A stretch of 64,000 nt of DNA from Selaginella moellendorffii (taxonomy: Eukaryota > Streptophyta > Lycopodiopsida > Selaginellales > Selaginellaceae). Location of the stretch: assembly GCF_000143415.4 (NCBI RefSeq), contig NW_003314384.1, positions 249,554 to 313,553 of the forward strand, in the 5' to 3' direction. This document shows positions 47,757 through 57,449 of the stretch, in pieces; the stretch's first letter is position 1; each line of letters opens with the position of its first letter. The translations under genes were made by a program, and so were the position numbers. Below the pieces are notes generated by a model that made no database searches, was not told the DNA's origin, and was given only the letters and a program-made list of their open reading frames with translations.

Positions 47757-48441
47757 ATGGGGTCTCTCATGGCTGGCTGGAACTCTCCTCGCACCAAGAA
47801 AAGTAAGTGATTTTTACTGCCATATCGCCTTGTCCTCAGAAGCCGGGATGTTTTGGACAGGATTTGAGCGAAACTTGTCCCTCACCAAAGAGGAAATTGA
47901 CTCCTACTGGCGTGTCAAGAAGGCGGATCAGAGCTCTCCCCAAGCTAGTACTCCAAATGTGCCAGCACTGAACCTCGTAAGCGTTTGGCTTTCGTTGTTT
48001 CGTGACTCCTAAGCTGTTGTCTAGCAGGCAAAGAAGACGATCCAGAAGAGCAGTACCTTTTCGAGCCAGGATGATGATCATATGGCGAGCGAGTGCGCCA
48101 GAATTCTTCAGCTTTCTCCGCACAAGGAAGTCCTCAAGAGCAAGACTTTCAACGGGCGCGAGGCGGAGGCCGAAGTTCATTCGGAGCTTCTAGTCGGCTC
48201 CGCTCCTGCCGCATGGTAACGCAATGAAAGGTTTCCTCTTGACTGGATGGATGTTTTGGTATCCTCGTCTTGCAGGTGGACAAAAACAGATCTGGCATTT
48301 CTTAATGAGCGACCGGTGCTGGAATCTGTGGTCGGCAGGGCCTCCCAGTTCAAGTATGAGTCGCAGTTTAAAGTCACGGAGGCACTCAAGACTGACGATC
48401 AATCTCATAGATCCGCTTCCAACTCTACGTTTGTGTTCTAA
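47757..48441 (+). CDS. Small conserved plant protein of unknown function
   Basis: Four exons splice cleanly: 47757-47802 (MGSLMAGWNSPRTKK), about 47842-47978 (AGMFWTGFERNLSLTKEEID then SYWRVKKADQ), 48029-48216 (AKKTIQKSSTFSQ through ELLVGSAPAAW) and about 48275-48441 (WTKTDLAFLNERPV through SNSTFVF). About 175 residues, hydrophilic, with no signal peptide. The pair EEIDSYWRVKK and WWTKTDLAFLNE resembles an uncharacterised plant family in which a Trp-Trp-Thr/Lys block precedes a short tail. I cannot name it. The clean splicing across four exons is the main evidence that it is real. Confidence 0.7.
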
Positions 48442-48645
48442 AAGTTTACGTTTCTTATAGAGCTGAGCTGTGTACATATTATATATACAGAAGTCTTCGT
48501 GTCAAGATTGAGGTTTTCTTGTTTTTGGAAAACTATCGCTCCAGGTTCATGCTCCTCGAGCCAGCCTCCACTCTGCAATATCTCTGCCATTACCTCCCGC
48601 TATTTATATGTAATAAATAATAAAAATATGACTCAAACGCAATTT

Positions 48646-51333
48646 CTAGAGACAATCCAAATCAACCAAGAGCTTCCGCAGCCTGTTGATATCGGAACCT
48701 GAGCTTTCTTTACTTTGCTCATACTTAACACGTTCAACCCTTGGGTTTAGCTTTCGGCGTTTCTTTCTTTTGTCTTCCTCCTCATCTTCATCTTCATCCA
48801 CATCATTGCTACTGCTCACCCCTTCATAGTAGCAAATTTTAGCATTGATCACCTTCTTCAACCCGTCTCTAGCCACATCGTCCCATCTCTTGGATATCTT
48901 AATCAAGCTAGCAATGTCGTCCCATGTCTTCTTACAATACAAGCTGCCATACTCCAAAAGTTCTTTCTCCAAAGGTTCTTTCTCCAAAAGTTTAAAATCA
49001 CCGCTTCTCACACGCTTTACTATACTTTCCACCATTTCCGCATTGCCCAACCAAATTGCAACTTCAGCCAGTTCCTTGTTGTGACTATTATATACCAGTG
49101 CTCGCGACAAAAGTTCCAAGAACAGCTGCGTCACCTTTTCATCCTTCTTCAAGCCAAACAGCCCTGCTGCTTTTTTCATTTCCATCACCGCATCTCTCAG
49201 CCCCTGATTATTCACTTTCTTCACAGTGTTATGAAACTTCTCGTCCAGACCCAAGAGCAACACAAGCGCATCCGCACTCTCGATTTCCCTTAGCCCGCCA
49301 TAGATTTGTGCGAAGTCAACATCCTTCATGAATCTCTTCTTTGCCAAGGCCATTGCAGCATCGTGACACCCTCGACACTCGAGCTCCACAACAAATGCCG
49401 CAACCCTTCTCAGAAAACTTCTCCTTCCTTCCTGCCGGAGTGCAGCCAGCTTTTCCATCTTTTTTGTTTCGCTGGAAATAGACTCATATCCTCCATTGGG
49501 CTTCTCTGCTTCTCGCTTCCACAAAACCTCTTGTTCTGTCAATGTCTTCTCCCAGAACTCTTCGATGCGAGGAAAGCTCGTCTCTCCCCACTTTTTGACT
49601 ACCTGGACTAAGCAACTATCTGGAAGCGAGGGTGCGATACCCAAAATCTTCCATGCATCATCTTCACGTCCACACTTGACGAAGAAGCCCAGCAAACGTG
49701 CCAAGAACAAGCTGCTCTCGCAGACTCTCTCCTCCGCCAAGAGCTTCTGTGCAAAACATACACCCGCCTCCTGCAAGCCATTCGCGTTCAGATGCTCGGC
49801 AAAGCTTACAATCCCGTGCTTCTTATCTTCCTCCTGCAAGAGCCCCTCAATCACCCCGCTGTAGCATTCATCCCATCCATACTTTTGTACCGTAGCAACC
49901 ATATCCTGCGCTGCTGTTTCCATGAGCTCCAACCCCCACTTCTTCATGATCGAAAAGGCAGCATCGCGAAAGTCGTGCTTGATGCAAAACTCTAGCAGAA
50001 TTTCATCGAAACTCGTATCCTGGGAGTTTGATAGAGCATCCACGTATCGCTCTAAATCCCCACTCGTCCGGCCAGGCTCATGCTTGTGCTGCTCCTCAAG
50101 CCAGTTCACTACACATCTGACTGGTTGTGTTGCGCACAGCGCCTCCATTCTGCAATCCTTGGGCCACACTACTAAGGCAGCAGTGTGATAAAATGAGGTT
50201 GTATAGCTGCCATTGTCGCCATAGTGTGTCACATTCTTATCTGGTGAGTTGCCAAAAGGATCATTCTCGTTGCTTTCGTCCCTCACAACCTGATCCTTTA
50301 TAGACAGGCTACTACTTGTGAAGTGCTCGAGTTTTTTATCGTCTATCGCTGTCCAGTTCGTCACACTGTACAACTCAGTCTCGCATATGTTATAAATCAC
50401 GTTCGAGGTGCACGTCTGCTTGACGAGCATGCAGAGATAAACGTCGAGAAAGCTTTTGCAGCTCAGCACAAGCGCCGCCACAACCCTGTCGTGTCCCTTG
50501 AGCCCCGCAAAGCTCAAGCTGTTTTTCGAGTACTTGTGACCCAGCGGAATTGCGAGGATCGGTGATGAGGTGCCTTTCACATTCTCGGTCCATTCTTTCA
50601 TTTGGCTTTGGACGCTCCCGAGAGCTGACAAGTAGTGTGGAACCTTGCAAGCATCCACATCCATGAACTTCCGCACCAGGCTAAACACCAGGCAGAGCCT
50701 TGTCCCGCTCGTCACCTCGGCCAGCTTGTGCTCGCAGTCGCAGAAGAAGGCCGTCTGGAAGTACCCCGTCCTCGAATCAGCACCAGAGAAATCAAAAGTG
50801 ACACTGTTCTTCTTGCCGTGACGAATCTCCAGCTTACCACCCTCGTGGCCGGACTGCGTTGGAAGCTGAAAGATCATCGTCGCAAACATGCCATCTTCCT
50901 TCTCAGTATCCCTGTGGAACTTGAAGTGTCCACCCTGCTCATACAACAGCAGCGTATACAGTCTCACGTCCAACCCAAGCGCAGCCGCATCAATCCCCAG
51001 CTCCTCGATCACGGGACTGGCCATGGCGAGCACCACCTTCGAGAAAAAGTCTGGGATCTGTGGGCAACTCACCTTGGACGCCTCCACTTGCCATGCGCGG
51101 CGCACGTCTGTGTCGAGCAAGGTTTCCTCGCCCTTTCCATAGGATGCTTGCTGCGCCACGGCCTTGAGCTTGAGAAAGCCATCGCCGGAGAGAGGGAGGG
51201 CGAGATCTCCAGCGCCCTCCACTTGCAAGGAGGTGGGCATGGCGAATCTGCTTCCATCAACCTTGCCTCCCGTGGCACACTTTCGGCGGGGAAGAGCAGA
51301 CCACAGTACCTTTAGTAGTGACTGGTAGTCCAT
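48646..51333 (-). CDS. 2OG-Fe(II) oxygenase-like protein with long helical C-terminal region
   Basis: Single exon, 895 residues. Residues about 85-220 look like a prolyl-4-hydroxylase-type double-stranded beta-helix. YEQGGHFKFHRDTEKEDGMF gives the iron-ligand pair H140 and D142. Then come GGKLEIRHG, FCDCEHKLAEVTSGTR (third ligand H202, 2-oxoglutarate-binding R212) and LCLVFSLVR. The spacing fits the family. The remaining about 650 residues have many leucine-rich helix pairs (such as FLARLLGFFVKCGREDDAWK), suggesting an alpha solenoid. The tail has an acidic run (DEDEDEEEDK) followed by KRKKRRK, a likely nuclear localisation signal. The substrate is unknown. Lack of introns in this intron-rich window suggests retroposition or a fungal/algal-type ancestry, which is speculative. 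Confidence 0.8.
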   Translation of the reverse strand: MDYQSLLKVLWSALPRRKCATGGKVDGSRFAMPTSLQVEGAGDLALPLSGDGFLKLKAVAQQASYGKGEETLLDTDVRRAWQVEASKVSCPQIPDFFSKVVLAMASPVIEELGIDAAALGLDVRLYTLLLYEQGGHFKFHRDTEKEDGMFATMIFQLPTQSGHEGGKLEIRHGKKNSVTFDFSGADSRTGYFQTAFFCDCEHKLAEVTSGTRLCLVFSLVRKFMDVDACKVPHYLSALGSVQSQMKEWTENVKGTSSPILAIPLGHKYSKNSLSFAGLKGHDRVVAALVLSCKSFLDVYLCMLVKQTCTSNVIYNICETELYSVTNWTAIDDKKLEHFTSSSLSIKDQVVRDESNENDPFGNSPDKNVTHYGDNGSYTTSFYHTAALVVWPKDCRMEALCATQPVRCVVNWLEEQHKHEPGRTSGDLERYVDALSNSQDTSFDEILLEFCIKHDFRDAAFSIMKKWGLELMETAAQDMVATVQKYGWDECYSGVIEGLLQEEDKKHGIVSFAEHLNANGLQEAGVCFAQKLLAEERVCESSLFLARLLGFFVKCGREDDAWKILGIAPSLPDSCLVQVVKKWGETSFPRIEEFWEKTLTEQEVLWKREAEKPNGGYESISSETKKMEKLAALRQEGRRSFLRRVAAFVVELECRGCHDAAMALAKKRFMKDVDFAQIYGGLREIESADALVLLLGLDEKFHNTVKKVNNQGLRDAVMEMKKAAGLFGLKKDEKVTQLFLELLSRALVYNSHNKELAEVAIWLGNAEMVESIVKRVRSGDFKLLEKEPLEKELLEYGSLYCKKTWDDIASLIKISKRWDDVARDGLKKVINAKICYYEGVSSSNDVDEDEDEEEDKRKKRRKLNPRVERVKYEQSKESSGSDINRLRKLLVDLDCL

Positions 51334-51433
51334 AGCAAAACCTAAAAAACTGCCTCTATCTTAAACGCTTTTACTTGATGGGTTCGAATCCCATTCTCAG
51401 CATATTTGGGGTTTAGGGTTCTTGGGGAAGGAA
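51334..51433. promoter_or_regulatory. 100-bp divergent promoter with telo-box-like motif
   Basis: Separates the start codons of the oxygenase (-) and the zf-HIT gene (+). It contains GTTTAGGGTT at 51411-51420. The right part (from about 51392) was copied to 53949 with the downstream gene. Confidence 0.5.
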
Positions 51434-53442
51434 ATGGCGCGTCTAGTGTGTCGCATGTAAGGGCTCGTCTTTGCGATCGGTTTTGCTTACATTCTCGTTT
51501 CCTTCTCGCAGCTGCCAGAAGCAGTACGCGAATTACACATGCCCCCGCTGCAATCTTCGCTATTGCTCGCTCCAGTGTTACAAGGTGAGGGAATTCGTGG
51601 TGTTTCTGGTGTGACTGTTGATTCTTTCGGGCAGGGCCACAGTGTGCAATGCACGGAAGCCTTCTCTCGCGACAACGTTCTCGCGGAGATGAAGAATGTG
51701 GAGGTGTCCAAGGAGACGAAGCAAAACATTCTGCAAGCATTGCAAAGGCAAAGCGAGGATGGAAAGGAATCCATTAACGATGGTCTGGCAGCTAAGTTTT
51801 CCCTGGATGGATAGAGTTTCTAACTTGGCATGGTGGCACAGAAGAGGAGGAGACTTCCATCTCGGACGAGACTTTACAGAAATTAATTGCTGGTAAGTTC
51901 TTTGCGTGTTCTTCGATTCAGTCACTCGCTCTTTCTTTTCATTTTTCTTCTTCCTAGGAGCCGAGGTCACAGTGGCTGATTTATCCTTGGACGAACTAAA
52001 AGCGTTTAAACGAGCTGTGGCAAGCGGAGAGCTGTGCCACCTTATCGAGCCATGGGAGCCCTGGTGGCTAAAACCGGGTGCCAAATCCTTGACTCTCGGC
52101 TCTCAAGGCAACAGTCTCGTGCAACCGCTCGACTCGACGAGCAACGACGAACAAGAGAGTACGAACGAAGCTCCTCTTCCTCCATCGCAAGCTCTACCGC
52201 CGCTAAGTCACCTCTCTAAACTTGATCCTTCGCCGCTACTCCCGGTGCACCTCATCGATCTCCTTTACAGCTACTGCTTCGTGATGCGGCTTTACAATGG
52301 CGAGTGGAAGGACAGTCCGCTGGACGCGGCCATGGATTTGCTAGCGACGTCCAGAGTTCTATCGCAGTCGGCTCAACCCGAGACGGTCACCGAGGTGATA
52401 TGGTACTGCTCCGAGGCCGTGTGCTCGCCGGCTTTCAGGCACGCGGGTGGCAGCCAGCTCAGTCTGTTGCTCTGCGATGATACAGCGGCGCTTCTCCGGA
52501 TTGGAAGGCCCGCGGTGGTACGTGCCTTGGCAGATCTCCAACGAATGCTGGAAGCCTCCATCGACGAGTCCAAGAAGCTCAAGATGGTCGACACCAAGAA
52601 GGAGAGCAAGCTTCTCCAGGCGGCTTCCAGGAAAGCTTTCTTCCTTATGTGCTGGGCGAACCAACTTGGCGATGGCGTCGCTTGTTTTGCAGCTCTGGTG
52701 GACACCGAGAAGGAGAGACGTGCCGAATCCACTGAGTCGACGGTGACGACGGCGAGGACAACGATGAGGACGACGAGGACGACGACCAAAGCAGTTTTGT
52801 CTGCCGCTGGCGATTGAATGCTACTCGAAGCTCGGTCACTGTGTCAAGCTCTTCTTTTGTTGATCTGCCGTTGTCCGTGTGCGTAGCCGAAGTTTCATCA
52901 GGTGCATCGCAAGTAAGCAACCAAAAGCTCGCTCCCTCGCTCGCGATTCATCCATCCTTGCGGAAAGTGGGAGAATCAATCTTTTCGTTTCAAACAAGAT
53001 CTAAGCTTTTTTCCACTACGTTTTATTTTGTCGCTGGGCTGCACTGGATCCAATTACCAAATGAAATATCATATCTTCCTTTCTTGCGAGACGAAAATGT
53101 TTCTTTTTTCTCTTCTGCCTTCTCCGTAGTGGGATCCCCGTCCATTAAACTGCGAAAACGACGAGGTTTGAATTGAATCCAAAATAGTACATAACATCAT
53201 AGGCATACATCTAAACCTCACATCAATCATCCCCTCATCTCGAAAGGATGGTGTTGACTTGCAAACCAGTTTTTTTTTTCTTTGTCTATGCATCTCATAA
53301 CTTCCATCCATATCGATCCGATCGAGCTCTTAAATGGAGGATCTTGCTAGCAGCGCCACTACCAGCGCCGCCGCCGCGCCGCCAGGGCGGAGGGAAGGGA
53401 AGGAACAGTGGGCAAAACCGGCTTAAAACGCAGCTCATCACT
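51392..53442. repeat. Tandem duplication, unit 1 (zf-HIT gene and flanks)
   Basis: The unit starts CATTCTCAGCATATTTGGGG and ends AAAACGCAGCTCATCACT. It corresponds to 53949-56157. Similarity runs through exons, introns and 3' flank, with numerous small indels. Confidence 0.9.
51434..52817 (+). CDS. ZNHIT2: HIT-type zinc-finger protein, ZNHIT2-like (intact copy)
   Basis: Likely adaptor of the R2TP/U5 snRNP assembly pathway, as known for ZNHIT2. Exons 51434-51456, 51512-51584, 51635-51782, 51842-51892 and 51958-52817 give about 384 residues. The finger MARLVCRICQKQ, YTCPRCNLRYCSLQCYK and GHSVQCTEAF has all Cys/His ligands. Downstream are EEETSISDETLQKLIAG, LIEPWEPWWLKPGA and LYSYCFVMRLYNGEWKDSPL, all ZNHIT2-like. 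An in-frame stop after FSLDG (about 51813) is avoided by a 59-bp intron with donor after codon D and acceptor GGCACAG. The C-terminus (TARTTMRTTRTTTK) is a low-complexity GAC repeat whose reading frame may have drifted. Confidence 0.82.
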
Positions 53443-53457
53443 TGATGCCCACTCTCT

Positions 53458-53725
53458 GCTTTTCCATAATTCGGACTGATCCCCTTCAACGCGGTCTTCT
53501 CGCTCAAATTCTTTCACCTCGAGGTGCGCCAGATGAGAGCAGGCGGAGATGGACGGCAGCTAGGGATCTAGAGCATCTAGGAGGCAAGATCATGAGGTAT
53601 TGGAGATTCTTGGCAACTTCATGTGGCCGGATCGCTTCTTCCAGTGCCCGGAGCTGAGGAGCAGCATAATAGCGTTGAGATTGGAGCTGGAATCGCTCCA
53701 TCCTATGTCGCAATCCATGCCGCGG
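53458..53725 (+). pseudogene. Shredded fragment of the O-fucosyltransferase gene
   Basis: Collinear with the sense strand of the gene at 10135-11334, from about codon 87 to codon 220 but with several internal deletions. Matching blocks include TTCCATAATTC, ACGCGGTCTTCTCGCTC, GGCGGAGATGGACGGCAGCT, GGGATCTAGAGCATCT, GAGGTATTGGAGATTCTTGG, GGAGCAGCATAATA-like and CCATCCTATGTCGC. The frame is lost. It lies in the gap between the two tandem zf-HIT units. Confidence 0.88.
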
Positions 53726-53948
53726 TGTTCCCAAGCTTACAGTTGCAATCTAAGTGTGTTGGGACGTGCGCCCCAATCAACGTCCCGAGGATGTGATTTG
53801 CAGCTTGCTGCCGCGCATGCGATCAAACACTCCTCCTTCCTCGGATGAGAGACAGAGCGCGAGATAAGAATGCAGATAGGTGTGCATTGATCAGGAACTG
53901 AGGCACAGCTTCGCCACCAATATAATGGATGCAAATATCATTATATGG
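53726..53948. other. Filler sequence before duplication unit 2
   Basis: Short stretch after the O-fucosyltransferase fragment with no recognisable source. It ends in an ATATAATGG-like sequence just before the start of the duplicated unit. Confidence 0.5.
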
Positions 53949-56157
53949 CATTCTCAACATATTTGGGGATTAGGGTTCTCGGGTAAGGAAATGGCGCGTC
54001 ATCGGTTTTGCTTAGATTCTCGTTTTCTTCTCGCAGCTGCCAGAAGCATTACGCGAATTACACGTGCCCGCTGCAATCTTCGCTATTGCTCGCTCCAGTG
54101 TTACAAGGTGAGGGAATTCGTGGTGTTTCTGGTGTGACAGGGCCACAGTGTGCAATGCACAGAAGCCTTCTCTCGCGACAACGTTCTCGCGGAGATGAAG
54201 AATGTGGAGGTGTCCAAGGAGACGAAGAAAAAATTTCTGCAAGCATTGCAAAGGCAAAGCGAGGAACGAAAGGAATCCATTAACGATGGTCTGGCAGCTA
54301 AGTTTTCCCTGGATGGATAGAGTTTCTAACTTGGCATGGTGGCACAGAAGAGGAGGAGACTTTCATCTCGGACGAGACCTTGCACAAATTAATTGCTGGT
54401 AAGTTCTTCGCGTGTTCTTCGGTTCATTCACTCACTCGTTCTTTTCATTTTTCTTCTTCCTAGGAGCCGAGGTCATAGTGGCTGATTTATCCTTGGACGA
54501 ACTAAAAGCGTTTCAACGAGCTGTGGCAAGCGGAGAGCTGTGCCACCTTATCGAGCCATGGGAGCCCTGGTGGCTAAAACCGGGTGCCAAATCCTTGACT
54601 CTCGGCTCTCAAGGTAACAGTCTCGTGCAACCGCTCGACTCGACGAGCAAAGACGAACAAGCGAAGCTCCTCTTCCTCCATCGCAAGCTCTACCGCCGCT
54701 ACGTCACCTCTCTAAACTTGATCCTTCGCCGCTACTCCCGGTGCACCTCATCGATCTCCTTTACAGCTACTGCTTCGTGATGCGGCTTTACAATGGCGAG
54801 TGGAAGGACAGTCCGCTGGACGCGGCCATGGATTTGCTAGCAACGTCCAAAGTTCTATCGCAGTCAGCTCAACCCGAGACGGTCACCGAGGTGATATGGT
54901 GCTGCTCCGAGGCCGTGTGCTCGCCGGCTTTCAGGCACGCGGGTGGCAGCCAGCTCAGTCTGTTGCTTTGCGATGATACAGCGGCAGTTCTCCGGATTGG
55001 AAGGCCCGCGGTGGTACGTGCCTTGGCAGATCTCCAACGAATGCTGGAAGCCTCCATCGACGAGTCCAAGAAGCTCAAGATGGTCGACACCAAGAAGGAG
55101 AGCAAGCTTATCCAGGCGGCTTCCAGGAAAGCTTTCTTCCTTATGTGCTGGGCGAACCAACTTGGCGATGGCGTCGCTTGTTTTGCAGCTCTGGTGGACA
55201 CCGAGAAGGAAAGACGTGCCGAACCACTGAGTCGACGGTGGCGACGGCGACGACAACGACGAGGACGACGACCAAAGCAGTCTTGTCTGCCGCTGGCGAT
55301 TGAATGCTACTCGAAGCTCGGTCACTGTGTAAGTCAATTCCTTCCAAGTCAAGCTCTTCTTTGGCTGATCTGCCATTGTTGTCCGTGTGCGTAGCCGAAG
55401 TTTCATCAGGTGCATCGCAAGGAAGCAACCAAAAGCTCGCTCCCTCGTTCGCGATTCATGCATCCTTGCGGAAAGTGGTAGAATCAATCTTTTCGTTTCA
55501 AACAAGATCTAAGCTTTTCGCCACTACTTTGTGTGTTTCTATTTTGTCGCTGGGCTGCGCTGGATCCCATTACCAAATGATAGATCAATGAGAATTCTCG
55601 AGAGGTACTAGCTTATCTTTTCCTGGTTCCTTTCTTACGAGACAAATAACTTTCTTTTTTCTCTCCTTGTATATTCTCCTTTCCCTGGTGGGATCCCACG
55701 ACGAGCGATCCAAGCTTGTTTCCAAGCCGCAAGGCCACAAATCCCGAGATGGTGCGCAGCTCTTGTTTGTCAAACACTTGGAGTGCACGAGCATCCTCCT
55801 CCGGCCCGCCATCTTTTGCCAGAATCTGTGCAAAAGAGATGACGCGCACGGAATCGCTGGAATATCCGCTCCGTCCAACGCATGCATGAGTTCATGCACG
55901 CACGTAATCCTCTTGGTGTTGACTTGCAAAACCATTTTTTTTTTCTTTGTATCGATCGCTAATACATTTCATAACTTCCATCCATATCGATCCGATCGAG
56001 CTCTTAAATGGAGGATCTTCGCCGGCGCTAGCAGCGCCACCACCAGCGCCACCACCGCCGCCACCACCAGCTCCGCCGCCGCGCCGCCAGCGCGGAGGGA
56101 AGGAAGTTTCGTGGAAGGAACAGTGGGCAAAACCGGCTTAAAACGCAGCTCATCACT
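53949..56157. repeat. Tandem duplication, unit 2
   Basis: Second copy of 51392-53442. It continues directly into the upstream region of the VQ gene, so this right-hand flank probably keeps the ancestral neighbour on that side. Confidence 0.9.
53991..55303 (+). pseudogene. ZNHIT2-like pseudogene (second tandem copy)
   Basis: Three lesions relative to copy 1. A 27-bp deletion after ATGGCGCGT removes the rest of exon 1, including the first zinc ligand codon and the 5' splice site. A 2-bp deletion in the finger (TGCCCGCTGC for TGCCCCCGCTGC) shifts the frame. A 10-bp deletion near 54660 shifts the frame again in the last exon, leading to a stop near 54778. A single-base difference also changes the frame near the C-terminus. 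Long open stretches (54741-55394) survive, so the loss looks fairly recent. Transcription is still possible because the upstream block was copied. Confidence 0.9.
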
Positions 56158-56310
56158 CGCGTAGTGTTGTTAAGTCGCATTTCATCGCCTTGCGCTGTCG
56201 CAGTCTCACGCGCTATTCTAGCAGCAATCTTTATTTTTTTTCCTTCGCGAGGAGATTTGATTTGATCCGCTACTCCAAGGTTTTGGCCACCGCTCAGCGT
56301 CGATTCAGCC

Positions 56311-57033
56311 ATGCGGCCTCCCCCGCTGAAGATCGCTGGTGGCAGCGATGACTCTTCGTCCAGCTCCAGAGATCCAAGGAATTCCAAGAACAAGGCTGTG
56401 TCCTCGCCCAGGCGCTCCAAGCCGCCACTGCCAGGGGCTCGTCGCGGGCCGGTTATAATTCACACATACTCGCCCAAGGTGATCCAGACGAGCACGCAGG
56501 ATTTCATGGAGCTTGTCCAGCGCCTGACGGGTTCCTCCGACACGCGCCTTCGCTGCAAGAAGACCATCTCCACGAAATCTACCAAGGTATCCTCCTCCTT
56601 CTCTTCCTCCTCCTCCAAGAAGTTTAAATCCAGGCTCGCGCATTCCAACGCCAGTGATGATCACCCAGGTGGTGTGTACAAGCCCACCAGGCCGAATCTG
56701 CCAGAAGAGATGGATGACGGTCCCCATGATGATGATCACTCCTCCTCTCAAGGATTGGCTGTGACGGACGATCTTAGTCTAGGATCCTTCAAAAGCCCTC
56801 TCCTCGCTAGCCATAGCAGCGACGAGCACATCAATTTGTCAGTAGGCACGGGGGATTCGATGAACGCGAGTCTAGCAGCAGCCACTCCGGCGGGCGGATC
56901 ACTGGGATGGTCGTCGCCAATCCCCACGCCAAACTTTCTCCTGCAGCACGACCTGTTCAAGGATTTGCCGCTCTTGTCGCCAGTCTTCTCGCCTGCATGG
57001 CCACACCAGGTCGGCCGCTACGCTAGCTCCTAG
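56311..57033 (+). CDS. VQ-motif protein
   Basis: Plant transcriptional co-regulator that binds WRKY factors or is phosphorylated by MAP kinases. Single exon, 240 residues. GPVIIHTYSPKVIQT followed by DFMELVQRLTGSS holds the FxxxVQxLTG core (about residues 66-75). The N-terminus has SP and basic stretches (SSPRRSKPPLP). The C-terminal half is acidic and Ser-rich (DDGPHDDDHSSS), with SPxF-like ends. The motif order resembles MKS1-type VQ proteins. Its 5' flank is part of the zf-HIT duplication unit. Confidence 0.9.
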   Translation: MRPPPLKIAGGSDDSSSSSRDPRNSKNKAVSSPRRSKPPLPGARRGPVIIHTYSPKVIQTSTQDFMELVQRLTGSSDTRLRCKKTISTKSTKVSSSFSSSSSKKFKSRLAHSNASDDHPGGVYKPTRPNLPEEMDDGPHDDDHSSSQGLAVTDDLSLGSFKSPLLASHSSDEHINLSVGTGDSMNASLAAATPAGGSLGWSSPIPTPNFLLQHDLFKDLPLLSPVFSPAWPHQVGRYASS

Positions 57034-57449
57034 CTCGCTACGTGCTGGGTTCCGTCTCGAGAAATTTGTCTGTATAAATTGAAATCAAGGAAAATTTTCG
57101 TAGTCGATTGTTCGGGAAAGAAACGAAACGGAGAAAAAGGAAGCAGAGAAATGTAAACAAAATAGAAGCATGTTTGAAAAGGACTGTACAACTACATGTT
57201 CATCCGGCTAAAATATAAAAATAAAAATAAAAATAATGGAGTTTTTGTTTCTTCTCGCTGGAGCCCTCTCAGCATCCTAGAGCTAAGTTAGCCTTTATTA
57301 ACTTGCATGGCTGAAAAAAATTCCTCCTCTTCCTTCTCTTTTTTGTATTGAGTCCATAGGGATGGTGTGATGGTGAGGAGCTTTTGCCTGTGACGATTAG
57401 AATTCGTGGATGGAAGGGCTTAGCAAAGCTTGGATGCTTGAAGTAACTT
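57034..57449. other. Intergenic, no gene seen
   Basis: 3' flank of the VQ gene with an AAAATAAAAATA-type stretch at about 57212-57236. No coding evidence. Confidence 0.5.

Noticed and set aside
51376-51402. tRNA-like T arm (GGGTTCGAATCCC followed by ATTCTCAGCA)
   Set aside because: No matching D arm, anticodon arm or 5' acceptor strand lies upstream at tRNA distance. At most it is a relic of a tRNA 3' end or chance.
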